From Salinibacterium xinjiangense (GTDB taxonomy: Bacteria > Actinomycetota > Actinomycetes > Actinomycetales > Microbacteriaceae), in NCBI RefSeq assembly GCF_014645015.1, contig NZ_BMLC01000005.1, forward strand, positions 124,001 to 188,000: a stretch of DNA of 64,000 nucleotides. Reading direction: 5' to 3'. Under the pieces are notes generated by a model. The model was given only the letters and a program-made list of their open reading frames with translations. It was not told the DNA's origin and made no database searches. Of the stretch, positions 53,372 to 60,660 are shown piece by piece; position 1 is the stretch's first letter; the number at the start of each line of letters is the position of its first letter. A program made the position numbers and the translations under genes.

Positions 53372-53866
53372 CTGCCGAGAGGAGGAGGCGGAATCCATCT
53401 GGCTCACGAAGCGACTGAGAGCCTCGGCCGCAGCCTCATGGTCGATCACGTCCGGTTCTCCAGACATCGTGATCGTCCCGGCAATCACGCCGCCGACTCG
53501 CAAGGGAATGGATCCACCGTGCGCCTTGAATGTGTCGTGGTCGATGTCGGCCCGATCCGCAAACGGCGTGCCAGCCTCGAGATGACGAAGCTTCACGAGC
53601 AACGATGGTTCGCCGAAACGATTCACTGTGGCCGCCTTGCCTGCCAGCCACGGGTCATTGCCGGCGCCTGTCGACTTGAGCTTCGCCCTGAACACGAGAT
53701 CGCCAGCCAGCACGATATCGACGGCCAGGGAGAGATCCCATTCCCGGATCACCTGCACGGCGATCAGGCCGAGGGCAACAGCGTCGTCATTGCTCATGCG
53801 AGGCAGCTCGACCGAGTTCAGATACTCGAGGTCGGCCGCGGTGTATTCCGGAACGGGACGGGTCAT
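53369..53866 (-). CDS. UPF0303 / HbpS-like (heme-degrading domain) protein
   Basis: This 165-residue protein of the GlcG/HbpS fold is often annotated as having a heme-degrading domain. Conserved parts are WLAGKAATVNRFGEPSLLV, DTFKAHGGSIPLRVGG and VIAGTITMSG. The role of the UPF0303 group is not established. It is the last gene of a four-gene minus-strand operon, overlapping the Nudix gene by 4 nt. Confidence 0.82.
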   Translation of the reverse strand: MTRPVPEYTAADLEYLNSVELPRMSNDDAVALGLIAVQVIREWDLSLAVDIVLAGDLVFRAKLKSTGAGNDPWLAGKAATVNRFGEPSLLVKLRHLEAGTPFADRADIDHDTFKAHGGSIPLRVGGVIAGTITMSGEPDVIDHEAAAEALSRFVSQMDSASSSRQ

Positions 53867-54330
53867 CGTTTCTTCTCCTCGAGTTGTGAGCGGACGAGCT
53901 GGACGAGTTCGGCCGGCTCGAATAGTTCTGTCGTGGCATCCAGCTCATCCAGCGTCCACCATTTGTGTGCGAGCACGTCCACTCGCTCATCATCGGTCCA
54001 CAGCGCGTCAGAAGGCGTGAACGCGTCGACGGTGGCTGAGTAGAACTCGGCGTGACCGGTGTCGTGGTCGGCGGCATCCCACTTGACGATGAAATCGTAA
54101 GCCCAGATCGGCTCGCCCAGATTCGGGATGACGAGCCCGGTCTCCTCCTCCAGCTCACGCACAGCGGCCTGCAGGTGGGTCTCGCCGGGGTCGACTCCCC
54201 CGCCGGGCGTGAGCCACCGGGCGACTCCGCTGGTGTCAGGCGCCAGCGTGAGAAAGAGCAGGAAACGGTCATCCCTGTCCAGCAGCAGGATGCGGCTCGT
54301 AGGCCGATTCACGGGCGTGTGGCCATTCAC
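53863..54330 (-). CDS. Nudix hydrolase
   Basis: The Nudix box is intact: GGGVDPGETHLQAAVRELEEETGL follows the GX5EX7REUXEEXGU pattern at about 47-70. The frame is open to 54498, but GTG 54330 overlaps the stop of the S9 peptidase gene (GTGA) and gives a 155-residue protein of normal length. It hydrolyses a nucleoside diphosphate linked to an unknown group. It is translationally coupled on both sides. Confidence 0.87.
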   Translation of the reverse strand: MNGHTPVNRPTSRILLLDRDDRFLLFLTLAPDTSGVARWLTPGGGVDPGETHLQAAVRELEEETGLVIPNLGEPIWAYDFIVKWDAADHDTGHAEFYSATVDAFTPSDALWTDDERVDVLAHKWWTLDELDATTELFEPAELVQLVRSQLEEKKR

Positions 54331-56264
54331 AGGTATCGCCCGAACCACTCGAGGATCGCGTCGAATCGCTGCACTCGATGCCGCGGTGAGCCCGATCGGC
54401 TGAGTTCGTGGTTTTCGCCGGGGAACACAAGCATCTCCGACGCGACGCCGTTGAGCTTCACCGTTGCAAACCACGTCTCGGCCTGCGAGATCGGGCACCG
54501 CAGGTCGTCTTCGGAATGGACCACGAGGGTTGGAGTCGTGACGAGTCGTGCCACCGCTTGCGGGCTCTGGGCACGAATCGACTCGTGATCCGTGCCGTTG
54601 TACTGCTGAGGGAAGAACCAGCCGATGTCAGAGGATCCGACGAACGCCTCCGGGTCCAGGAATCCACGCTCGACTACTGCAGCGGCGAATCGGTGATCAT
54701 GGGCGATCGTCCAGGCGGTCAAATATCCGCCGTACGAGCCACCGAGGATACCGAGCCGCGTCGCGTCGAGTTCCGGGTGAGCTGCCAGCGCACCATCCAG
54801 GAAGTCCAGCACATCATCCATGTCGACAGTGCCCATGGCGCCGGTGATCGCGCGCCCGTGCTGCTGGCCGTATCCAGCACTGCCCCGGGGGTTGCAGAAT
54901 ACGACGGCGTAACCGCCGTCCGCGTAGACCTGCGCTTCGTCGAAGAGATGCACCGAGTACGCCGCAAACGGGCCACCGTGGATCATCAGCAGCGTGGGGT
55001 GCGGCCCCTCCCCCGCTGGAGTCATGATCCAGCCGTGAACGGGATAGCCATCCCGGCCGTCGACCGTGGATTCTGTCGCTATGCGGATGCCGACATCCCG
55101 AAGCACTGCCGAGAAGTCGGTGAGTGGCTCGACGACCCCGTCGTTCAGCCTTCCGACGTCACCGAACGTCGTCGGCGACGAATAGGTGACCACGATCGTG
55201 TCTCCGGATGCCGCCTGCCCCTCGATCTCGATCGCGCCGCTGGTCAGCGCGCTCAAGCCCCCATGCGCCACCGACAGCAGTTGTCGCGTTCCGTGGGTTC
55301 GATCCTGCAGCAGAACCGTATCGCCTGCGATCGCGAGGTGCGAACCGACCTCGCCCGGATCGACCGAATCGGGGTCGGTGAGCCGCACAGGTCCAGTGCT
55401 ATCGAGCCTGTACAGGGCGGGATTGGTACCGACGAAGCCCACTCCGGACTCTCCCATATCGGTCGCGATGGCGTACACGGCGCCGTCAGCAGCGGTCTCG
55501 AAGCTGCTGTAACTGAGTGAACTGAGTGGTGTGAGCGGCTGCGAATCCACCCAGATCTGGTCGAGGAGGTCGGCGTCCCTGGATTCGTGCTGCGCAGAGA
55601 TCCACGCGACCGTGTCACCGATGAACCTCACGCAGGAGTGGTCGACGTCCCCGCTCGTGAGCTGCGTCGATTTCGGGACAGGATGATGGTCTGGCGTCGA
55701 TCCGTCCGCCAGAGGAGCGCCCTCGTAGGCGGGCTCGGAATCGGCGGGCGGCACGTCGACGATGAAGACGTGAGCGCGCCTGTCGTTGGTATACCCGATC
55801 CCGTTCGACTTGTAGTTGAGGCCGGTAAAGCGCCGCGGCGGCTCGGCGGAGGCGCCAAGATCATCCACGGTTCCATAGCGGCCTTGCTCGGGGACTCTCG
55901 AGATGTACGCGATCCTGGCCGAATCAGGCGACCACTGGATGTCGCTGACGCCGAGTTTCGCGTCGGTGAGCCGCTGCGGCTCTCCCCCGCGCGCGTCCAT
56001 CACATACAACTGAGGCGCGGCGCCCCGGAGCGTGCGGATGAAGGCGATGCCTAGACCATCCGGACTGAAGGTGGGCGCGGTGTCCAGCCGGCCGCGAGTG
56101 ATGCGGCTGGCACCGGAGCCGTCGAGCGGCACGCTCCACAGCTGGCCGACGTCGGCATCGGCATCCAGCGATGGATGGGTGACACTGACAACCGCTCTCG
56201 AAGCGTCGGGAGAGAGGCTCGGGCGCGAGACGCTGTAGAGCTTCTCGATTTCTGTCGCCCGCAC
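54327..56264 (-). CDS. S9-family prolyl oligopeptidase-like serine peptidase
   Basis: The N-terminal 390 residues form a beta-propeller with WD40-like PD repeats, for example ISRVPEQGR and SPDGLGIAFIR. The C-terminal alpha/beta-hydrolase domain holds the nucleophile in GGSYGGYLT, the acid in VHSEDDLRCP and the histidine in ENHELSRSG. The length of 645 residues matches the acylaminoacyl-peptidase/DPP group. There is no signal peptide, so it is cytoplasmic. The GTG start lies 3 nt after the SDR stop. Confidence 0.92.
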   Translation of the reverse strand: MRATEIEKLYSVSRPSLSPDASRAVVSVTHPSLDADADVGQLWSVPLDGSGASRITRGRLDTAPTFSPDGLGIAFIRTLRGAAPQLYVMDARGGEPQRLTDAKLGVSDIQWSPDSARIAYISRVPEQGRYGTVDDLGASAEPPRRFTGLNYKSNGIGYTNDRRAHVFIVDVPPADSEPAYEGAPLADGSTPDHHPVPKSTQLTSGDVDHSCVRFIGDTVAWISAQHESRDADLLDQIWVDSQPLTPLSSLSYSSFETAADGAVYAIATDMGESGVGFVGTNPALYRLDSTGPVRLTDPDSVDPGEVGSHLAIAGDTVLLQDRTHGTRQLLSVAHGGLSALTSGAIEIEGQAASGDTIVVTYSSPTTFGDVGRLNDGVVEPLTDFSAVLRDVGIRIATESTVDGRDGYPVHGWIMTPAGEGPHPTLLMIHGGPFAAYSVHLFDEAQVYADGGYAVVFCNPRGSAGYGQQHGRAITGAMGTVDMDDVLDFLDGALAAHPELDATRLGILGGSYGGYLTAWTIAHDHRFAAAVVERGFLDPEAFVGSSDIGWFFPQQYNGTDHESIRAQSPQAVARLVTTPTLVVHSEDDLRCPISQAETWFATVKLNGVASEMLVFPGENHELSRSGSPRHRVQRFDAILEWFGRYL

Positions 56265-56267
56265 GGG

Positions 56268-57032
56268 TCAGGCCCCCTGGAAGTCTGAAACGTCTCCGAC
56301 ATAGCGGGTGTGGTTGCCTGGCACCGGTTCGACCGCCGCCGCCACTACCTCCGCCGCGAACTCGCTGACGTTGTAGAGGCGACCGGCCGCCTCCTTGCGG
56401 GCCTCGATGGCTCCGGGGTTTGCACGCTGCAGCAGGGTCGCCGTTATGGTGCCCTCGATCATGTCGCCAGAGACGACCACGAATTCGATCCCAGCGTCGT
56501 CGAGCATCGGGATCAGGTCGCGAAGCGCATCCTCACCGGCTCGCTTGCTGAGCGCAACGGGCAGGTACTCGGGCATCGTCTCGACGGTCTTGATGAAGTG
56601 CGCCTGGTGGCTGGTGACGAAGACGATGCGCGAACCGCGGTGCAGCAGCGGCATCATCGCCGCCAGGAAGTCGACCTGGGCATCGCGATTGAGCTTCATC
56701 GCGTAGTCCTCGGACATGCCGCTCTCCATGCCGCCCGATGCGTTGAGCACGAGAATGTCGAGCTCGCCGTAGGCCGCTCCTATCTGTTCGACCATCGAGC
56801 CGACAGATTGCGGATCGGTCAGATCGGCTCCGATGGCGATCGCTTCCGCTCCGCCGTCCTGCAGCCGGGCCACGAGCTTGAGGGCCCTCGCCTCCTTATT
56901 ACGGAAGTTGATGACGACCCGCGCTCCTGCCTCGGCGAAGTAGCTGACGGTGTCGGCACCGATCCCTCGAGAGGAGCCCGTCACCAGGACACGCGAGCCG
57001 GACAGGGAACCAGGAGCCAGTGGATTATTCAC
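56268..57032 (-). CDS. SDR-family oxidoreductase
   Basis: The cofactor-binding motif TGSSRGIGADT is near 18-28, an NASGG block near 93, and the catalytic region shows a serine-containing VTSHQAHF with YLPVALSKR; the usual YxxxK is here YLPVALSK with extra spacing, so activity is uncertain. The length is 254 residues. It is the first gene of a four-gene operon and starts at GTG behind a leaderless -10 box. Some actinobacterial annotations call this type a short-chain dehydrogenase only. Confidence 0.83.
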   Translation of the reverse strand: MNNPLAPGSLSGSRVLVTGSSRGIGADTVSYFAEAGARVVINFRNKEARALKLVARLQDGGAEAIAIGADLTDPQSVGSMVEQIGAAYGELDILVLNASGGMESGMSEDYAMKLNRDAQVDFLAAMMPLLHRGSRIVFVTSHQAHFIKTVETMPEYLPVALSKRAGEDALRDLIPMLDDAGIEFVVVSGDMIEGTITATLLQRANPGAIEARKEAAGRLYNVSEFAAEVVAAAVEPVPGNHTRYVGDVSDFQGA

Positions 57033-57038
57033 GCTACG

Positions 57039-57044
57039 ACTTTA
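57039..57044 (-). promoter_or_regulatory. -10 box of a leaderless promoter for the SDR operon
   Basis: On the minus strand TAAAGT ends 6 nt before the GTG at 57032. Confidence 0.5.
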
Positions 57045-57136
57045 TCGCCGCAGCACCTCGTGGTGTCACAGCGGGGTGGTACCGTCGAACCAGCCGCATG
57101 GCAGCAACGAAGCAACGAACCGGGGAGCGCCGCCAG

Positions 57137-57625
57137 ATGTTCGCTGACCTGACGCAGTACCTCTGGATCATGTGGCTGTCGATCGTCGTGCTCTTCGTGG
57201 TCGTCGAGCTGCTGACTCTTGAGTTCACCTTCCTGATGCTGGCCGCCGGCAGCCTGATCGGCGGCCTCGGTGCGAACCTGCTCGGGCTCGAGTGGTGGGC
57301 CCAGATCGGCGCAGCGGCGGTCCTATCGGCTCTCCTCCTGTTCTTGATCAGGCCACTGCTGCTGAAAACCCTGCATAAGGGAGCCGACCTCACCCCGAGC
57401 AACCTCGATGCCCTCTACGGGATGGCTGCCCGCGTCACGCGTGATTTCGTCGACGGTGACGGCATGGTCAAGCTCGATAACGGAGAAACCTGGACGTCGC
57501 GTGCGGCCCTCGGCCTGATTCTGCGAGAGGGTGATCGCGTTTCAGTGCGTGCCGTGCACGGATCGATCGTCGAGGTTGAGACCCGTCCTACGCCTACTCC
57601 CCCTCCTGTGCCCACTGCCCCCTGA
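57137..57625 (+). CDS. NfeD-family membrane protein
   Basis: This 162-residue protein has two or three hydrophobic helices (about 9-30, 33-50 and 55-75) followed by a C-terminal OB-fold domain with DGDGMVKLDNGETWTSRA. The short NfeD form typically pairs with an SPFH/flotillin-like protein, encoded 24 nt downstream here. ATG 57137 with GGGGAG upstream is preferred over an upstream open frame that would overlap the SDR gene. A role in membrane-domain organisation is inferred from the pairing. Confidence 0.87.
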   Translation: MFADLTQYLWIMWLSIVVLFVVVELLTLEFTFLMLAAGSLIGGLGANLLGLEWWAQIGAAAVLSALLLFLIRPLLLKTLHKGADLTPSNLDALYGMAARVTRDFVDGDGMVKLDNGETWTSRAALGLILREGDRVSVRAVHGSIVEVETRPTPTPPPVPTAP

Positions 57626-57649
57626 TCCACTGACGAAAGGCGCAATCTC

Positions 57650-58579
57650 ATGCTCGACCCAGGAGCTTTCCTCGGCCAGATCTTCGTGGTCGTCCTGCTC
57701 GCCATTGTGGTGATCTTTGTGCTGGTCATCCTGTTCCGCTCTATTCGGATCATCCCCCAGGCCAGCGCGGGCGTCGTCGAACGTCTCGGTAAGTACCACA
57801 AGACGCTCGCACCGGGCCTGAACATCCTCGTGCCGTTCATCGACCGGGTGCGCCCGCTCATCGACATGCGCGAGCAGGTCGTGTCATTCCCCCCACAGCC
57901 GGTGATCACCGAAGACAACCTCGTTGTCTCTATCGACACCGTCGTGTTCTTCCAGGTGACGGATGCCCGCGCCGCCACCTACGAGATCGCCAACTATCTC
58001 GGCGCCGTCGAGCAGCTGACCACGACGACCCTGCGTAACGTCGTCGGTGGCCTGAACCTTGAGGAAGCCCTGACCTCGCGAGACAACATCAATGGCCAGC
58101 TCCGGGTCGTGCTCGACGAGTCGACGGGTAAGTGGGGAATCCGCGTCGGTCGTGTCGAGCTCAAGGCCATCGATCCGCCCATCTCCATCCAGGACTCCAT
58201 GGAGAAGCAGATGCGCGCCGAGCGGGACCGTCGTGCGCAGATCCTCACCGCGGAGGGAACCAAGCAGGCCGCGATCCTGCAGGCTGAAGGGTCGCGCCAG
58301 GCGAGCATCCTCGAGGCAGAGGGTTATGCCCAGGCCGCCGTTTTGCGTGCGAAGGGCGACGGCGAGGCGATCGCCACGGTCTTCGGCGCGATCCACGCTG
58401 GTGACCCGACTGCAGACCTGCTGGCCTACCAATACCTTCAGACCCTCCCGAAACTGGCCGAGGGCGACTCGAACAAGATGTGGATCATCCCGTCGGAACT
58501 CACTGAAGCACTCAAGGGCATCAGCGCCGGGTTCCTCGGCACGGCAGCCGGCCGTGGCCCCACTCCCCCCACCCCGTAG
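57650..58579 (+). CDS. SPFH/Band 7 (stomatin-like) protein
   Basis: One N-terminal transmembrane helix (about 7-28) is followed by the Band 7 domain with RIIPQASAGVVERLGKYHKT and VDGRIPPQ-like substitutions. A helical region rich in Ala/Glu (about 180-235) forms a coiled coil. The length of 309 residues is typical of stomatin/HflC-type proteins. With NfeD upstream it probably assembles large membrane rings. GDPD begins 4 nt after its stop. Confidence 0.9.
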   Translation: MLDPGAFLGQIFVVVLLAIVVIFVLVILFRSIRIIPQASAGVVERLGKYHKTLAPGLNILVPFIDRVRPLIDMREQVVSFPPQPVITEDNLVVSIDTVVFFQVTDARAATYEIANYLGAVEQLTTTTLRNVVGGLNLEEALTSRDNINGQLRVVLDESTGKWGIRVGRVELKAIDPPISIQDSMEKQMRAERDRRAQILTAEGTKQAAILQAEGSRQASILEAEGYAQAAVLRAKGDGEAIATVFGAIHAGDPTADLLAYQYLQTLPKLAEGDSNKMWIIPSELTEALKGISAGFLGTAAGRGPTPPTP

Positions 58580-58583
58580 GCGG

Positions 58584-59351
58584 ATGCCCGGGAACATCCC
58601 TTCCGACTTCCTCTCTCCCGCCGCCCCCCGCGTGTTCGCGCACCGGGGGCTGGCGGTGGATGCGCCGGAGAACACCCTTCTCGCCTTTGCGAGGGCAATC
58701 GCAGCCGGTGCGAGCTACATCGAGACCGACGTGCACACCAGCGCTGACGGTGTTGCGATCATCGCGCACGATGCGGACCTGTCGCGTGTTGCCCGCAGGA
58801 ACGTGCGGGTCGACCAGCTCACCGCGGCCGAACTGGGAAAAATTGATCTGGGACACGGGCAATATTTCTGCACTCTCGCGCAGGCTCTCGACAGCTTTCC
58901 CGATACGCGATTCAACATCGATGTGAAATCTGCCCCGGCAGTAAATCCGACAATCGCGACCGTCCAAAAGTTCGACGCCTCGCATCGCGTTCTCGTCACG
59001 TCGTTCAACGAACGCCGTCGTTCTGCAGTCACTCATGGGCTGCCGGGGGTGGCCTCCTCGGCATCGGCCGCACGCCTGCTTCCTGCCCTGCTCGCGGCAA
59101 GGTTCGGCGTCGTTCCCCTGGTGAGATGGGCACTGCGGGGCTTGGTTGCCGTGCAGGTGCCGGAGAAAGCGGCCGGGATGGCTGTGACGCGTCCTGCGAT
59201 GATTCGAGCGTTTCATGCTGCGGGTGTGGAGGTACACGTCTGGACGATCAACGACCCGGCACGCATGAGGGAACTGCTCGCGCTCGGGGTGGACGGCATT
59301 ATCACCGACCGTGCCGACCTGGCACTCGCGGTAGTCGCAGAGCTGAACTGA
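58584..59351 (+). CDS. Glycerophosphodiester phosphodiesterase
   Basis: It hydrolyses glycerophosphodiesters to glycerol-3-phosphate and an alcohol. The active-site histidine is in FAHRGLAVDAPENTLLAF (about 18-35), the metal ligands in YIETDVHTSADG, and the second histidine in IIAHDADL. The C-terminal VHVWTINDPARM and DGIITDRADLA complete the TIM barrel. ATG 58584, four bases after the SPFH stop, gives a normal 255 residues. The stop codon lies inside a 5-bp repeat. Confidence 0.92.
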   Translation: MPGNIPSDFLSPAAPRVFAHRGLAVDAPENTLLAFARAIAAGASYIETDVHTSADGVAIIAHDADLSRVARRNVRVDQLTAAELGKIDLGHGQYFCTLAQALDSFPDTRFNIDVKSAPAVNPTIATVQKFDASHRVLVTSFNERRRSAVTHGLPGVASSASAARLLPALLAARFGVVPLVRWALRGLVAVQVPEKAAGMAVTRPAMIRAFHAAGVEVHVWTINDPARMRELLALGVDGIITDRADLALAVVAELN

Positions 59352-59372
59352 CCTGAACTGAACTGAACTGAA
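59343..59372. repeat. Pentanucleotide CTGAA repeat
   Basis: Six adjacent 5-bp units, one of them CTGAC, run over and beyond the GDPD stop codon. Expansion would lengthen only the 3' untranslated part. Confidence 0.85.
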
Positions 59373-59444
59373 CTCAGGAAGCTCGGCCGGGGCATCCTGC
59401 TCGCGGTTGTTTGCTGTGAACCAACTGGGAAGTGGCGCGCGCTT

Positions 59445-59470
59445 GGAAGGATACGCCCAGCTTGTGGGTT
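59445..59470 (+). promoter_or_regulatory. SigR/SigH-like promoter of rbpA
   Basis: GGAAG (59445-59449), an 18-bp spacer and GTT (59468-59470) match the oxidative-stress ECF sigma factor consensus GGAAT-N18-GTT with one substitution. The element is 42 nt before the rbpA start. In Streptomyces coelicolor rbpA is a known SigR target. Confidence 0.6.
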
Positions 59471-59511
59471 TATACCTATTGATGACCACGACATGAGAAG
59501 GAGGTCACATC

Positions 59512-59877
59512 ATGGCGGACCGTAGTTTGCGCGGAATGAGACTCGGCACTCAGAGCCTACAGAGCGAAGAGGGTGTCGAATTTTCCCCGCGAAAGAAGAG
59601 CGTCTACCGGGCTGCTGACGGCAGCACATTCGAAGTGATCTTCTCTGCCGATGCCGAGGTGCCTCAGCAGTGGGAGTCGCCGAAGTCAGGTCTCGAGGGA
59701 GTGCTTCTGGCGGCCAATGGCGAGCCTGTCGTGCTCGACGAGACCGACGTGAAGATCCCCCGTAGCCATTGGGACATGCTGCTTGAGCGCCGCACCCGCG
59801 CCGAGCTCGAAGAACTATTGCAGGAACGCCTCGACTATCTTCGCTCCCGCAAGGGCCAGCAAAAGATCGGCGCCTAG
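59512..59877 (+). CDS. rbpA: RNA polymerase-binding protein RbpA
   Basis: It binds the sigma factor and RNA polymerase and stabilises the open complex; it is essential and confined to Actinobacteria. The core domain is recognised from VYRAADGSTFEVIFSADAEVP, the basic linker from the central part, and the sigma-interaction domain from RTRAELEELLQERLDYLRS at the C-terminus. The length of 121 residues is normal. A strong AAGGAGG precedes the ATG. The rbpA-ppm neighbourhood is conserved with mycobacteria. Confidence 0.95.
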   Translation: MADRSLRGMRLGTQSLQSEEGVEFSPRKKSVYRAADGSTFEVIFSADAEVPQQWESPKSGLEGVLLAANGEPVVLDETDVKIPRSHWDMLLERRTRAELEELLQERLDYLRSRKGQQKIGA

Positions 59878-59910
59878 CCACTGTCGATAGGGCTGGCCAC
59901 TACTTGCTGG

Positions 59911-60660
59911 TCAACCTGAGCGGCGCGCTGCTAGGGCGCTTTTCCGGTGTCTCAGGGTCGCCTCAATCCCCCATGCGGTGACCCTGAGCAAGGCTTCCAC
60001 GACAATCCCGGCATGCATTTTGGATTGCCCCGTTTCCCTCTCGATGAAGGTAATGGGGTGCTCCGCTACCCGGTGCCCGGTTCGTTCAAGCCGCCAGGCC
60101 ATCTCCACCTGAAAGCAGTACCCCTGTGACGAGATCGCGTGCAGGTCAAGATCTCTCAGGGCGTCGGCCCTGAATACCCTGAAGCCGGCGGTGATGTCCC
60201 GGATGTTCGACCTCAGCATCACGCCTGAATACCAGTTGCCCGTGCGCGATATTGCCTTGCGAAGCGCAGGCCAGTTCACCACCGAGCCGCCGTCCACCCA
60301 GCGCGACCCGATCACGAGATCGGCTCCGTCTTCGGCCAGCGCGAGCATGGCCGGTAGGGACTGCGGATCGTGTGACCCGTCGGCATCCATCTCGACAACG
60401 AATTCGTAGCCCTCGCTCAGCGCCAGCTCGAAACCAGCCAGGTACGCCTGGCCGAGGCCGTTCTTTTCTTTTCGATGAAGAACGCGCATGCTTCGGTCGG
60501 TCGCGGCCAGGCGATCGGCAAGCTCGCCCGTGCCATCAGGGCTGGAGTCGTCCACGACGAGCAGGTCGGCCGCGGGGATCGCCGCGCGGATTCGGGTCAC
60601 GATGCGCTCGAGGCCATTGATTTCGTTGAAGGTGGGCACGATGATGAGGGTCTTAGGCAC
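59911..60660 (-). CDS. ppm1: Polyprenol monophosphomannose synthase
   Basis: This family 2 glycosyltransferase moves mannose from GDP-mannose to polyprenyl phosphate, giving the donor for lipoglycans and protein mannosylation. The GDP/metal motifs are VVDDSSPDGTG and EMDADGSHDP, and QGYCFQVEMAW is the family block near 190. The frame is open to 60741, but GTG 60660 has AGGAGA upstream and overlaps the lnt stop by 8 nt. In mycobacteria this domain is fused to Lnt. Confidence 0.92.
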   Translation of the reverse strand: MPKTLIIVPTFNEINGLERIVTRIRAAIPAADLLVVDDSSPDGTGELADRLAATDRSMRVLHRKEKNGLGQAYLAGFELALSEGYEFVVEMDADGSHDPQSLPAMLALAEDGADLVIGSRWVDGGSVVNWPALRKAISRTGNWYSGVMLRSNIRDITAGFRVFRADALRDLDLHAISSQGYCFQVEMAWRLERTGHRVAEHPITFIERETGQSKMHAGIVVEALLRVTAWGIEATLRHRKSALAARRSG

